Numbered from the stretch's first letter, positions 46,733 to 56,869 are shown. The stretch: DNA of 64,000 nt from Ostreococcus mediterraneus (GCA_012295225.1 WMKK01000012.1:62001-126000); one strand, 5' to 3'. Translations and numbers: made by a program. Notes: generated by a model from the letters alone, not told the origin.

Positions 46733-48475
46733 ATGCATCAATCATCAGCGCGTACCAAGATGATGTTGATGATCTTCTGTCTCATCGCCGTCACGCGCGC
46801 GCCAGACCTCGCACACGCGCGCGCGCTCCCGCTCACGCGTGCGTCGCCTATAGATGCGTCCGCGCGCGCCACAGCCGCGGGCCCGCGAGGAGATGTCATC
46901 GCATTGAGCGCGAATGAGCTCCACGCGTGGATGGCCGAGCCCGACGGCGTCGAGCGACGCGCGCTCGTGGAATTTTACATGCCGTGGTGCGGACACTGCC
47001 AGCATTTCGCGCCCGAGTACGCGCGCGTGGCGGAAACGTTGCGCGGGAGCGATGTGCGCGCGTACGCGGTAGATTGCGTGGTGCATGGGAGGATATGTAA
47101 GGAGTTCGCGTTGAAAGGGTACCCGTCGGTGCTGTTGGGAACAAAGCGAGATTTCGGCTCGCGGGACGTCAAGGCGATTAAAAAGTTCACTGGGCATCAC
47201 ACCGCGGGTGATGTGGTGAAATGGATCGATAGCGAGCTCGGGACGGCGTTTGCGAGCGGTGGTGTAGGGGCGGAGTTGGTGAAGGAGGCGGTTCGTGGAG
47301 ACGAACGCGCGATGATTGCTTCGGCGGCGGCGGCGGCGGGGACGTTTGCGAGGGCGCACGCGGCGGATATCGAGCGCGCGACGATTGAAATGTACGCGCA
47401 GATGACATCAGAAGCGGTGTTGACGACGAGTTCAGACGCACGGGAGGCGTTTTTGGACTTTATCACGCTCGCGGCGGCGGCGCATCCTATAGACGCGTGC
47501 CATCGAGGATTAACCGCCATCGTCGGCGCGTTTGACGCCGCGTGGCCTCGCAACGGCTCGAGATCCACGAATGAGATTCGAGCGGCGTTGACGAAGGACG
47601 TTCGAGTGTGTGGGAACGCTCGCGGTGATGACGCAACGGTCGTACCTCAATGGGTGGAGTGCGCGGGCAGCGTCCCGGGATTACGTGGGTACACATGCGG
47701 CGTGTGGACGACGTTGCACGCCTTGGCCGCGCGCGCGCCGGCATCGCCGGGTGTCACGAACGCATCATTCATTCGCGCCATCGAGGGTTGGGTGCGACAC
47801 TTTTTCCCATGTGAAGAGTGCCGCGCGCACTTTTTATCAATGCTAAGTGCGCGAGAGACCTCGTTTGATGATTACTCTGCCCGCGCCGACGGAGCGTCGA
47901 TGTGGATGTGGCGCGCGCATAACATAGTCAACGCGCGCTTGGCGAAAGAAGTCGCCGAGGATGTCGCAAATGCGAGCGTTGCGACGACAGCACACGACCC
48001 GAAGTTCCCCAAGGTGCAGTTCCCGACCAAGTCGGCGTGTTCGCGGTGCTACGCGCGCGCGGAGACGGGTGGCGAGGATGTGTGGGACGAAATCCGCGTG
48101 AGCGAATTCTTACACATGTATTATTTAGCTGACGGTGCGCGGCGCGACATCGACTTGCAGGCGCCGACAACGGTGTCAGAAATGTTAGCTCCAATGATTG
48201 TCGCGTCGCGAAACCGTGACGCGCGCGCGATGGGTGCCGACGCGGCGGAGCCGTCAAAACCGTCGGCTCGGCGGTCAAAGCTCGGCGACGTTTCGGTATA
48301 CGACGTCTTCTTCATGTCTGCGCGTTTCTTCGTCATGTTTGCCGTTATTATATTTATGTGCATCCAAGCGGGGGTGATGAAATTATCGCACGGGAACGGT
48401 AAGAGGCTGTCGTCGAGTAAGTTTCCTACGATGCCGTTATCGTCGCGAGACGTAGAAGATTTCAAAGCCGCGTGA
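46733..48475 (+). CDS. QSOX: Quiescin-sulfhydryl oxidase (QSOX)
   Basis: A secretory-pathway enzyme that makes disulfide bonds with FAD and oxygen. Signal peptide MMLMIFCLIAVTRAPDLAHA near the start; thioredoxin domain with YMPWCGHCQHFAPEY (CGHC, about residue 85) and KGYPSVLLG; helix-rich linker; Erv/ALR FAD domain with YTCGVWTTLHALAARAP, FPCEECRAHFLSML (redox CEEC) and the shuttle pair in SACSRCYAR; a C-terminal membrane helix (ARFFVMFAVIIFMCIQAGVM) and short tail. It has 580 residues, and the domain order is that of plant/animal QSOX with one thioredoxin domain. The first ATG of the signal peptide region is at 46733. Confidence 0.95.
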   Translation: MHQSSARTKMMLMIFCLIAVTRAPDLAHARALPLTRASPIDASARATAAGPRGDVIALSANELHAWMAEPDGVERRALVEFYMPWCGHCQHFAPEYARVAETLRGSDVRAYAVDCVVHGRICKEFALKGYPSVLLGTKRDFGSRDVKAIKKFTGHHTAGDVVKWIDSELGTAFASGGVGAELVKEAVRGDERAMIASAAAAAGTFARAHAADIERATIEMYAQMTSEAVLTTSSDAREAFLDFITLAAAAHPIDACHRGLTAIVGAFDAAWPRNGSRSTNEIRAALTKDVRVCGNARGDDATVVPQWVECAGSVPGLRGYTCGVWTTLHALAARAPASPGVTNASFIRAIEGWVRHFFPCEECRAHFLSMLSARETSFDDYSARADGASMWMWRAHNIVNARLAKEVAEDVANASVATTAHDPKFPKVQFPTKSACSRCYARAETGGEDVWDEIRVSEFLHMYYLADGARRDIDLQAPTTVSEMLAPMIVASRNRDARAMGADAAEPSKPSARRSKLGDVSVYDVFFMSARFFVMFAVIIFMCIQAGVMKLSHGNGKRLSSSKFPTMPLSSRDVEDFKAA

Positions 48476-48574
48476 CTGCGCCTGGCCCATTCGCGCTTGT
48501 AACATCTATTAATTTTACTATTTGACGCTAATACACACACGCACATACGCGCACGCTCGCGAGTGATGTACAGT

Positions 48575-49136
48575 TCATGGATGCCCCGAGACCACGTTCC
48601 CAGGATCGTACTTGCCAGACTCTTGCAACACGATGTGCTTGTTGAGCTCTACGACGTCCCCGTTCATCACCATTTCGTCCAAAATACAATACAAATCATC
48701 CAAGTGCATCATGATATCCAACTCGCACACGTTTCCATGTCTTCTATCTAACGTCTCCACCACACAGTGAATAAACTCTAACAATCCAAGCTCGTTATCA
48801 TCGCCATCCGCGTCCACGCCGACGATGAAGAACAAACTCGCGTACCGCCTGTACGCGCACTTATACTCCCTATGCTCAACAAACGAACACTGCTCGCCCG
48901 AACGCGTGAGACATCGACGAACAATCTCACCCTCGAGATGTAACCGCTCGTGCTGCGCCAGTGCGGTGTTGTAATACCGCGCTAAACGCGTTTGTCCCTG
49001 TTTGTTCACCAAGAGAATGAATCTACATCGCGATTCAGATTCCGTTAGTCACCCACCACACGCGCGCACACGCACGTGAACGCGAACGTACACGCGAACA
49101 CACATCGCCCACGTCGCCGACGCACCGTATCGTCAT
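48575..49136 (-). CDS. AP4S1: AP-4 complex sigma subunit, with an 11-nt first coding exon
   Basis: The coding sequence joins 49136-49126 and 49022-48575 (152 residues). The 11-nt first exon, ATGACGATACG, followed by GTGCGT, splices to ATTCATTCTC after GATGTAG. The result begins MTIRFILLVNKQGQTRLA, which matches the plant AP-4 sigma start (IRFILMVNKQGQTRLAQY). Downstream are EGEIVRRCLTRSGEQCSFVE, YRRYASLFFIVGVD, LLEFIHCVVETLDRRHGNVC and ELDIMMHLDDLY. AP-4 sorts cargo at the trans-Golgi. No ATG exists in the second exon's frame before the domain; splicing supplies one. Confidence 0.93.
49023..49125 (-). other. Intron in the AP-4 sigma gene
   Basis: A 103-bp phase-2 intron with donor GTGCGT, branch box GACTAACG about 22 nt before the acceptor GTAG. 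It splits an Arg codon of the conserved N-terminus (CG|A). Confidence 0.85.
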
Positions 49137-49212
49137 CGCCGCGATGAGAACACCGCCGAGGCACGCACTGAGGACGACAACTAGAAAACGCCAGAGTGCG
49201 CCTCGTCGACGC

Positions 49213-49800
49213 ATGGCGAGCGCCTCCGCCGCATCGGTGCGCGTACACGTGTACGACCTGAACACCGATCTCAATGACTACGGCATCTACGTCGGCGTGG
49301 GGATTTTCCACACCGGATGCGAGGTGTACGGACGTGAATACGCGTTTGGGTACCACGATGAAGACAACGAAACGGGGGTGTTCGACCTGGAACCGCGCGC
49401 GGCGCCGGCGCCGGCGGTGTTTCGAGAGACGATTGAGATTGGCGAGACAAAGTATAGCGTAGAAGAGTGTGCGCGAGTGATTGGGCGATTGAAGCGGGCG
49501 TTTCCGGGGCCGTCGTATGATTTGTTGAAGAGGAACTGCAACACGTTTACAGAGGCGTTGGTGGAGGCGTTGTGTCCGGAGGGTGGGAAAGTGCCTGGGT
49601 ATGTCAATCGATTGGCGCACATCGGGAGGTTTGCGAATGATTACGCACCGTGCTTTGTGCCGGCGAGCATACGAGGGGCGATTACGACGGTGCCGGGGAA
49701 ATTGACGAATGGGGAGGTCGGGGACGGCGAGGATGCGGGCGACGAGGACGCGGGCGAGGACGTACAGCTTTTGGCGCCCGTGGATCCGCGCATGGAGTGA
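49213..49800 (+). CDS. PPPDE/DeSI-type deSUMOylating isopeptidase
   Basis: A 195-residue protein of the PPPDE superfamily. The catalytic His sits in GIFHTGCEVYGREYAFG, and the catalytic Cys in KRNCNTFTEALVEALC. VRVHVYDLNT begins the domain, and PSYDLLKRNC and GYVNRLAHIGRF fit plant DeSI-like proteins. The acidic, Gly-rich tail is extra. An in-frame ATG at 49144 is possible, but 49213 is closer to the domain and leaves 76 bp to the divergent AP4S ATG (7 bp for the longer form). Substrates are SUMO or ubiquitin conjugates. Confidence 0.85.
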   Translation: MASASAASVRVHVYDLNTDLNDYGIYVGVGIFHTGCEVYGREYAFGYHDEDNETGVFDLEPRAAPAPAVFRETIEIGETKYSVEECARVIGRLKRAFPGPSYDLLKRNCNTFTEALVEALCPEGGKVPGYVNRLAHIGRFANDYAPCFVPASIRGAITTVPGKLTNGEVGDGEDAGDEDAGEDVQLLAPVDPRME

Positions 49801-49960
49801 AAGCAGAAGGACGGGCACGATTAATAGTGCGTAGGCCGCGCGATAGCGTCGCGATTGTATACACGTAGCCACACCTAGACGACGACGCGATGTTATCCAC
49901 GGCGAACGAGAACGAAATGTACAGCGTAAAATTACAGTACGAATTACAAATAACGCCTCC

Positions 49961-52093
49961 TCACGCGCTGTTCTGCAAATTTTCGTTTTCATAATCCACG
50001 AAGGGCAAATATGACATGTTCGATATCGCACACACGTAGACGTTGCCCGTTTCGTGCGCATATTTATGCATGAGCGACGAGACGACGCGCATCAACGCGT
50101 CTCCGATGCATTGACTCGCATCCGAATACGCTATTTTTGTTTGAAACACGAAGTTTACGGCATCGTTTGGACCACCTGGGATGCACGAAGAAAGCTTGAA
50201 CTCGAGTACCTTTGCGCACAGCTCGTGATACGATTCCTCCGAAACTTGGTTAAGATATTCGTGCGTGCGTTCGAGCATCAATGCCAGTCGACGTGACAAA
50301 TCAAAGTCAAAGTTTGCCTCCGTGGTTTGCAATACTCCGAGTCCAAGTCGCACTTGGATTTTCTGCTCCGAGCGCTCTTCGTGATCTCGTACAGATTCGT
50401 CGAGCGTCACTGGGACGAGGCGTCCTGTGATTTCAAACAGGCGCTCCGTCAAGTTGTGCGGGCGGACGGGCGCCGGGCGGAAACCTATTTGCCACAACAA
50501 CGAATGATATGTGCAAAACTTGTTGCTTTTCCGCGTCGACATTGCGCTGTTGCGTTTTCTAAACTTTCGTCTGCCCAGAATTTGCTGTACGACCTGTGCG
50601 GCAGATAACCCCGTAGCATGCGCCGAGGACGCCACGTCCTTGTCCTCAATCGTCGCTTTGAGAGGAAAAATGTGCGCCTCTGTGGTGAATACGTAAGGAT
50701 ACGGGCCTCCATCGACGATATTTTCCCTATCTAACGCAGAGTCAAACAGTAAGTACAAATACTTCAACGTCTCTGACAAGAAGAAGGATTCCATTTTGTC
50801 GCGCAGAGTTTGCGTTGACACATCAGCGACGTGCGCGTAACCGCATTTGGTCTTCAGTAATCTCAAACTCGCCAAAAAGTCACGCCCAGCGGCGATATAG
50901 CTCACATCGCCCGTGGCTTTATACAGCATGTACGTGCTTTCAATGAGCTCTGGACGCAATGGATAGGGAGATTGTCCTGTGATCGCCATACCGAGTCGCA
51001 CATCAAATCCCTCTGGCGTGAAGCCGTAATGTCTCCATACCTTATAAAACGCGTCATGCGTCGTCGTCGCCACTTCAATGTCACCATAAAGTGCCTGAAT
51101 TCCAGGCCAAAATGACATCAACGAATCGTATCGCGTGCCGAGTACGTTTCCAGTCGACATCCCGGCTTCAACGTACCACGGAGCGTACCGCAAGTTTGCT
51201 TCAACCGCCGCGTATGCCTCTTCGAATATACTCAAATGTCGCTCATCCCCGAACAGTATGTACGACTTGAGCAAGTACTCATAAAACGAGTCCACGCCCA
51301 CGCCCACGCTTGCCTCGGCTTGCGTCCATAATCCTCTATAAATATCTATATGTGCGCCAACTAATCCTAAATCGCTTCGATGTTCCCAAATTGCGTCGAG
51401 CGATTTCTCCGCGGCGCTCCTAAACCGTGCGTCTCCAGTGAGCTTCGTTAACATCCCAAACTCTAAAATTAGCGTCCCCGCCGTGGCCGTGCTTGTAATT
51501 CTCGTCTCGTTCGCGTCGACGCCGGTTTTTAAATTGATTGATCCGTACGGAATGCCAGTGGGCGTGTCAAACGCCGGTAGAAAACGCTCGCCCAAATCCT
51601 TCGCCAACGCCAAGAGCTCACCATCGTACCAGTCAATCGCAAACCCAGTGTTCGCATCGCTCGCCAACATGTGCGCACTTAAAAGTCCACCGAGCACGCG
51701 AATGTTCATCTCGAACACGGAGACGTGCGCGTCGACGTCGAAGGAGACGTCGTCTACGACGCGACGCACGCCTCGCTCAAACATGGTAAAGTTACCAAAC
51801 ACCGCCGCCGAATCGAGAGCATCGATGAGAGTGACCGCGAGCCCATGCTTGGCGCCGAACGTATTGACGCCGACGCATGATATGGGCGCGAGTTCATCGG
51901 CGGGGTAGGCGTGCGTGAGGTAGGAGTCCCACGTTTCAACGAACATGGCGTGCGTTTCGTCGCGGAGTTCGTTAATTTCCTCGCGCGACAGGCTCGGCGC
52001 GGCGCCGTGAGCGAGCGCGCACGTTGCCGCACACCACAACGCTGCGAATGTCGCGGCCCATAGCGACAGACGCGACGATCCGTGACAGACCAT
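49961..52093 (-). CDS. EDEM: EDEM-type ER degradation-enhancing alpha-mannosidase-like protein (GH47)
   Basis: A GH47-family protein that targets misfolded glycoproteins for ERAD. Signal peptide SLWAATFAALWCAATCALAH near residue 20; then LRDETHAMFVETWDSYLTHA, YPADELAPISC, LAVTLIDALDSAAVFGN, FEMNIRVLGGLLSAH, GEDGLGER-like DLGERFLPAFDTPTGIPYG, SVGVGVDSFYEYLLKSYIL and GQSPYPLRPELIESTYMLYK with the catalytic Glu, and SFFLSETLKYLYLLFD. A C-terminal extension of about 230 residues has no clear domain. It has 710 residues from the ATG at 52093; the frame above it begins with TTG. Function is inferred from plant MNS4/MNS5. Confidence 0.93.
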   Translation of the reverse strand: MVCHGSSRLSLWAATFAALWCAATCALAHGAAPSLSREEINELRDETHAMFVETWDSYLTHAYPADELAPISCVGVNTFGAKHGLAVTLIDALDSAAVFGNFTMFERGVRRVVDDVSFDVDAHVSVFEMNIRVLGGLLSAHMLASDANTGFAIDWYDGELLALAKDLGERFLPAFDTPTGIPYGSINLKTGVDANETRITSTATAGTLILEFGMLTKLTGDARFRSAAEKSLDAIWEHRSDLGLVGAHIDIYRGLWTQAEASVGVGVDSFYEYLLKSYILFGDERHLSIFEEAYAAVEANLRYAPWYVEAGMSTGNVLGTRYDSLMSFWPGIQALYGDIEVATTTHDAFYKVWRHYGFTPEGFDVRLGMAITGQSPYPLRPELIESTYMLYKATGDVSYIAAGRDFLASLRLLKTKCGYAHVADVSTQTLRDKMESFFLSETLKYLYLLFDSALDRENIVDGGPYPYVFTTEAHIFPLKATIEDKDVASSAHATGLSAAQVVQQILGRRKFRKRNSAMSTRKSNKFCTYHSLLWQIGFRPAPVRPHNLTERLFEITGRLVPVTLDESVRDHEERSEQKIQVRLGLGVLQTTEANFDFDLSRRLALMLERTHEYLNQVSEESYHELCAKVLEFKLSSCIPGGPNDAVNFVFQTKIAYSDASQCIGDALMRVVSSLMHKYAHETGNVYVCAISNMSYLPFVDYENENLQNSA

Positions 52094-52174
52094 GGGCGTC
52101 CGCGAGTGAGGCTCCGAAGAGTGGTAGGAAAAGTTGGCGTCGTTGTCACAAATTTGCAATTCTATGGGTGCCTA

Positions 52175-54859
52175 TCACAGCCAACTGCCGAGGTTGGCCT
52201 TTACGGCGTTTGCCTTAAAGTAGTTATCAATCAAGTCATCGGTACGGTCGCGCTTGTCTTGTCCATGCGGTTTCTTTTTGGGCTTGGCATCCCTGTCTTC
52301 GGCGGCGCGGCGACGCTTGGCGTCCCTGTCGTCGCGCTTTCGTTCATCCATAGCTCGCTGTCGCACCTTGGGAACATCCGAGGGTTGGGCTTTATTATTA
52401 TCCGTCCTCACGTTGTTCGCAGCCTTTTTATTCGCCCTGTCATCACGCGGCGCTCGCTCGCGTTTTTTATCATTTGGACGGTCGCGCTTGGGCGGCCCAG
52501 ACGATTCTGGCGCGCTCTTGCCCTCCTTTTTTGCCACGCGTTTTGCAGCTTGCTCGGCGCCGCGCGGCTTTTCGCCATCCGTGGCCACGCGTTTCTTCTG
52601 CTGCTCGTCGCGGTGTTTGGCTTTGATTTCTAACTTCCGAACGGCTCGAGCGTCTTCAATGGAGAACTCTACAATTGGACGTCTCGCGCGCGAAGAAAAC
52701 GCAAGTGGGTTGTTGTTTAACGCCCGGAGCGCGTTCAACGCGTGCTCGTGCTCGGAGAACTCTACAAAACCCATACCTTTACTTCTCGGTTTACCGTTCT
52801 CGTCGGCCTTTGTATTGTCGTACAAGAGCTTGGCATGCAAAATTTTTGGTTCGGCTTGCGTCGATCGCTGCTTCACCGCGTCGTAAAACATCTTCTTCAA
52901 CGTCTTTGGATCAATCTCGGGAGGGATATTGCGCACCGATAAACGAGTGCGAGAGACAAAGAAGTTCGGATTTTTCAACTTGAGTTGCCTCTCTTCGTTA
53001 CTTCGACGACGCTTTTCAATATCGCTCTTGCTCACACCATCTGCGGCGGCGGACGCTTCGTGAATATCACCCTCTTGTGCCAGGTACAGGTTTCTATTAT
53101 CTCGGTGCTTGGACGCGTTGCGAAACTTGGAGCCTTGGCGAGCCATCATGTCTGCGGCCTCCGCCTTGGATACCGCGAGAGCGATAGTTATAGGTCGACC
53201 GGCGACATATACGCCCGAGGTTTCATTCTCGCTCGCTTCCACGGCAGCGTTTGCGGCATCCGACGTGACGAAATCTACAAACGCCGTGCCTTTGTGCTTG
53301 CCAGTGGCTTTGTCTTTGACTACGCGGCAACTCTTGACGCGACCAAATTTCATCATTTTCTCTTTGAGGTGCTCCCAGTTGGCCTCGAGAGGTAAGTTTC
53401 GCACGAAGACGGTGAAGTTTTGCGCCTCTTGTTCTTCGTCGTCGGCATTGATACCCTTTGCGCCTTGCCACGCCGGCTCAACGCCCGGCTTTGTAGCATC
53501 GTCCGATTGCGTTCGATTGCCGCCACCTTCAGCGGCTGCTGGAGCTTTCTTTTCTACTATTGGCGCGCGACGTTCTGGTTTTGTCGTCGAAGGCGCGTCG
53601 GATGACATTACTTTACCCAACAAGCGCGACATCATGTTCTTTTCTTGCGTCTCTTCATCTTCGCTTTCGCTTGAGGTTTTATCACTGTCGTCAATATCGT
53701 CGGAATCGCTACCGGACCCGTGATCATTCGCGGGATCGTCTTTTTGAGTCTCTTCAACCGCCGCTGTCACCTCTGCTGGCGCCGCTTCACTCGCTTGATA
53801 CTTGGACTTAGACACCGCAATATCCACTGCAACTTGTCTTCCAGAAATACTCACGCCATTGCAATCGCTCACCGCTTTGTCCGCATCGGCCTTACTCGTG
53901 TACGTCACAAAGGCGAAACCTTTAGGCTTGTTATGAAAGTCTGTCGGCATGTTGATGTCCCAAACGAAACCAGCGGCAGAAAGCGCTTCACGAATAGCCT
54001 CCACCGTCGCCGTAAACGCCAAGTTACGCACGATGACGCGCCACTGCTTGGGTTTTGATCCTTCGCCGCCGAGCTGCCGCGCCCAAATGCACTCTTTATC
54101 CTCGTCGTCATCCGCATCCGCAGAGGCATTTTTCCTCTTTGCGCGCTTTTTCTTTTTGGACTTTGGCGCGACGCCGTGCAATTTTCGCACCGCTTCACGC
54201 GCTGCCGCCTCATCGGCGTACACCGCGAGCACCGCTCCGCGCGTACAACCATCTTCGCGAATCTTCGCCAATTTCATGACGTCATCCGGGCACGGTGACG
54301 TTACGGATTCCACTTTCCCAACGGAGCGCGCGAGCTCCAACGCGGCGTCGACGTCGACGCCTTCAATTTCCCCGCCAATCTTCAATCCACCAATGACGAC
54401 CGTCCTCGGCGCATCCTTGGGACCTAATGCACCACCAGCCGCGCTCTTTTTCACTCGCTCGCGCTTCACCGTCTCTGCCTTGCGTGCGCGCTCCTTTTTC
54501 TTCTCCTCCTCATCCTCCTTGGCTTCGGTCCCGCCCTTGTCCGTCACCACTGGCGCCTCCTTCTTCTTCGCCAACACAATCGCCAACTTCCGCCCATCAA
54601 TCTCAACTTTTCCAGACCTCTCACACGCCATCCGCGCATCCTCAGGCAACGCAAACTTCACGTATCCGAACCCGCGGTGCGTCGACGAACCTTTCTCGCG
54701 CACCACCCAGCTCTCCTTGATTGGTCCAAACTCATTCGAAAACAACTCCTCGAGCTTCTCATCGTCGCAATCGTACGGTAAATTACGAACGAACACCATG
54801 ACGTTCGCGCGCGCCGACGCCCCGGCGTCGCCATCATCGCCATCGTCCACGCCACCCAT
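52175..54859 (-). CDS. Nucleolar RNA-binding protein RBM28/Nop4-like with multiple RRMs
   Basis: An 894-residue protein with at least four RRMs: RRM1 MVFVRNLPYDCDDEKLEELF, RRM2 (degenerate) TVVIGGLKIGGE, RRM3 WRVIVRNLAFTATVEAIREA, RRM4 FTVFVRNLPLEANWEHLKEK and RRM5 RLSVRNIPPEIDPKTLKKMF. They are separated by acidic and Lys-rich linkers, and the C-terminus is Arg/Lys/Asp-rich. This set and order match yeast Nop4 and human RBM28, which function in 60S ribosome assembly in the nucleolus. The ATG at 54859 is chosen; the longer frame begins with GTG. Confidence 0.9.
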   Translation of the reverse strand: MGGVDDGDDGDAGASARANVMVFVRNLPYDCDDEKLEELFSNEFGPIKESWVVREKGSSTHRGFGYVKFALPEDARMACERSGKVEIDGRKLAIVLAKKKEAPVVTDKGGTEAKEDEEEKKKERARKAETVKRERVKKSAAGGALGPKDAPRTVVIGGLKIGGEIEGVDVDAALELARSVGKVESVTSPCPDDVMKLAKIREDGCTRGAVLAVYADEAAAREAVRKLHGVAPKSKKKKRAKRKNASADADDDEDKECIWARQLGGEGSKPKQWRVIVRNLAFTATVEAIREALSAAGFVWDINMPTDFHNKPKGFAFVTYTSKADADKAVSDCNGVSISGRQVAVDIAVSKSKYQASEAAPAEVTAAVEETQKDDPANDHGSGSDSDDIDDSDKTSSESEDEETQEKNMMSRLLGKVMSSDAPSTTKPERRAPIVEKKAPAAAEGGGNRTQSDDATKPGVEPAWQGAKGINADDEEQEAQNFTVFVRNLPLEANWEHLKEKMMKFGRVKSCRVVKDKATGKHKGTAFVDFVTSDAANAAVEASENETSGVYVAGRPITIALAVSKAEAADMMARQGSKFRNASKHRDNRNLYLAQEGDIHEASAAADGVSKSDIEKRRRSNEERQLKLKNPNFFVSRTRLSVRNIPPEIDPKTLKKMFYDAVKQRSTQAEPKILHAKLLYDNTKADENGKPRSKGMGFVEFSEHEHALNALRALNNNPLAFSSRARRPIVEFSIEDARAVRKLEIKAKHRDEQQKKRVATDGEKPRGAEQAAKRVAKKEGKSAPESSGPPKRDRPNDKKRERAPRDDRANKKAANNVRTDNNKAQPSDVPKVRQRAMDERKRDDRDAKRRRAAEDRDAKPKKKPHGQDKRDRTDDLIDNYFKANAVKANLGSWL

Positions 54860-55150
54860 CGCGCGTCGCGCGTTCACGCTTTTTCGGGCGCCGCAGCTCA
54901 CCACACAACGCCGGCTCGCGACGTCGTCGAACGCTCGTGCGCGGTGGCGACGCGCGCGCGGCGCGGTGCAAACGTCGTGCGAGGCGTGCGCGCGTGCGGC
55001 GAGGTGCGGCGACGCGGCGGCGAATGCCGGCGGCGACGAACGCGCGCGCCGCCCGGCGGCGGGTCCAAATGTTTACATTAGTGGCGTCACATATGCGCTC
55101 GGGATCCGCGCGCGCGGTCGTCGCCGCTCGCCAGACATTCGCGCGCGGTG

Positions 55151-55620
55151 ATGGCGTCCTTGAGCACACACACGCGATCTATACGGTTATACCGGTACGT
55201 ATGCGTCATTCGCGCGCGTGGCGCGTCGCGCGAGAACGATGCGCGACGCGAATTCGAGCGGTTGAAGACGCGCGATCGATGCCCTAGAGGATTTTGACTG
55301 ACGCGTGTTCGCGCGTCGTTGGATGGTACAGGTCCACGCTTCGCACGGTGTTGTCGTGGTGCGTTGATCGCGAGCTGTTTTTCAGCGAGCGCGCGCGCAT
55401 TCGCGGGGCGTTTGAGGCGAATGGAGGATTGAGAGACTTGGCTGCGATTGAAAAGGCGGTTTCGGAGGGCGAGCGTACGTTGGAATCGTACGCGCACCCG
55501 GATCCGTACGTAATTCCCACCATGTATGGTGGGAGCAAGTATGCGCGTAACCCCGAGGTTCCGGGTGATGTGGAGATGGTGTTTGATTTCGGGCGTGAGG
55601 AGTACGCGGTGCCAAAGTAG
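55151..55620 (+). CDS. NDUFB9: Mitochondrial complex I subunit NDUFB9 (LYR protein), two exons
   Basis: The coding sequence joins 55151-55194 and 55332-55620 (110 residues). Exon 1 encodes MASLSTHTRSIRLY plus two bases of an Arg codon; exon 2 continues STLRTVLSWCVDRELFF. The join restores the LYR motif (LYR), as in plant CIB22 (ERVRILYRRALKDTLNWAVH). HPDPYVIPTMYGGSKYARNP and the C-terminus fit NDUFB9. Unspliced, the gene lacks an ATG. LYR proteins bind acyl carrier protein in complex I assembly. Confidence 0.9.
55195..55331 (+). other. Intron in the NDUFB9 gene
   Basis: A 137-bp phase-2 intron with donor GTACGT (after CCG), branch box GACTGACG about 30 nt before the acceptor TACAG. It splits the Arg codon of the LYR motif. 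Confidence 0.85.
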
Positions 55621-55781
55621 AGTTTTCGGCGCGACGAGCGATGTAACAATATTTACCAATACCTAGAAAACAACGATGGATTGAAGTGCTACTACTCCTA
55701 CTGCTAGTGCTATTATTACGCTGCGGCGGTTTGCTCTTGCTTCACGGAAGCGTATTCGCGAGTCGCGCACGACATCACTCT

Positions 55782-56687
55782 TCAACGCACGCCGCCGTAT
55801 TGACGAAATTCCGGCGTTTGTAAATCGAGCTGCATCGAGTGTCCGAGCATTCGCGCCTGGTCCCGTCGCGGACCGAATAATTTAATCTGTCGCACGTGCG
55901 TATCGCGACCATTTTGATGATTCGCGAGAATCGCAATCTGCACAAAGTACGCGCGCAAATATGGCGACGCCGTAACCGACGACTCGCGCGTGAGCTTTAT
56001 CCGCACCCAACCGTTTGGCTGCTCAACGCTCACGCACCGAATCTCACGTAAATCATGACACGACGCCCCAGCGCGTATACTGATCATCGATGGCGTGTAA
56101 CTCTCATCCATTTTAAACTCGCACCACAGCGCAAGCTCGCTTAATTGCGCCTTGTGTTGGAATTGAATGTTGACGAGGTGCGGCTGCGCGCCGTCGGATT
56201 GCCAAAACGTCCCCAAATCGTCATCTCTGAGCAATTCCACCCCGTTCCCGGGCTTGGCGCTCGCCACGGACCACACCGCGAGGTGGCCGATTTCTCTCCT
56301 CGCCTCGCCCGCGTCACTCGCGCTCGTGAACGCGTCGGCGGCGCCCCACGAATCGTCATCCAATGTTTTTGAAATCTTCACAACCTCCAACGCCTCGCCT
56401 CGCCCCGCGCCCGCAACCGCCTCGCCGTAACTGCGCACCACGTGTGCGCGTCCGAGCGCGCTCACGATTCCATGTGCGAGGTCGTGCTCGCGTCCATCGT
56501 CGTCGTCGTCGTCGTCGTTACCGGAGTCTTCGTTTGATTCATCCGTGTCGTCTCGGTCGTTAGCTGTCGTCGCCGCACCCGCGTCACCGCCTGCATCGCC
56601 GTCGCGCGCGCGCGCGGCGATGAGCGCATCTATCGTCGCCGCGTACGCGTCGTCGTCGTCTGCATCGTCCACGTCGATGGGGTCCAT
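55782..56687 (-). CDS. APC10: Anaphase-promoting complex subunit 10 (APC10/DOC1)
   Basis: A 301-residue DOC-domain protein that recognises degron-bearing substrates for the APC/C. The conserved C-terminal 190 residues have AVWSVASAKPGNGVELLRDD, DLGTFWQSDGAQPHLVNIQF, LALWCEFKMDESYTPSMISI, RAGASCHDLREIR, AILANHQNGRDTHVRQIKLF and GPRRDQ, all classical DOC1. The N-terminal 110 residues are acidic and low complexity and are longer than in animals. No IR tail can be judged at the C-terminus. Confidence 0.94.
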   Translation of the reverse strand: MDPIDVDDADDDDAYAATIDALIAARARDGDAGGDAGAATTANDRDDTDESNEDSGNDDDDDDDGREHDLAHGIVSALGRAHVVRSYGEAVAGAGRGEALEVVKISKTLDDDSWGAADAFTSASDAGEARREIGHLAVWSVASAKPGNGVELLRDDDLGTFWQSDGAQPHLVNIQFQHKAQLSELALWCEFKMDESYTPSMISIRAGASCHDLREIRCVSVEQPNGWVRIKLTRESSVTASPYLRAYFVQIAILANHQNGRDTHVRQIKLFGPRRDQARMLGHSMQLDLQTPEFRQYGGVR

Positions 56688-56869
56688 GGTGCAGCCGCGA
56701 GTGCGGTTGACGAAGACGACGACGACGCGCGCGAAGGCGTTGACGCTTTTGTGTTGAGTCTTCTGTTGTGTTCTTTACAAGCGTTTACAAACGCACAGGG
56801 CTGCCATACTGCCGCGTGCTTTTGAGGATAAAATTTTAAAAAATACCTATGTGATTGAATGCGGCGTGC

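Noticed and set aside
46745-47359. Minus-strand frame of 204 codons opposite QSOX
   Set aside because: Basic low-complexity shadow of a well-conserved gene.
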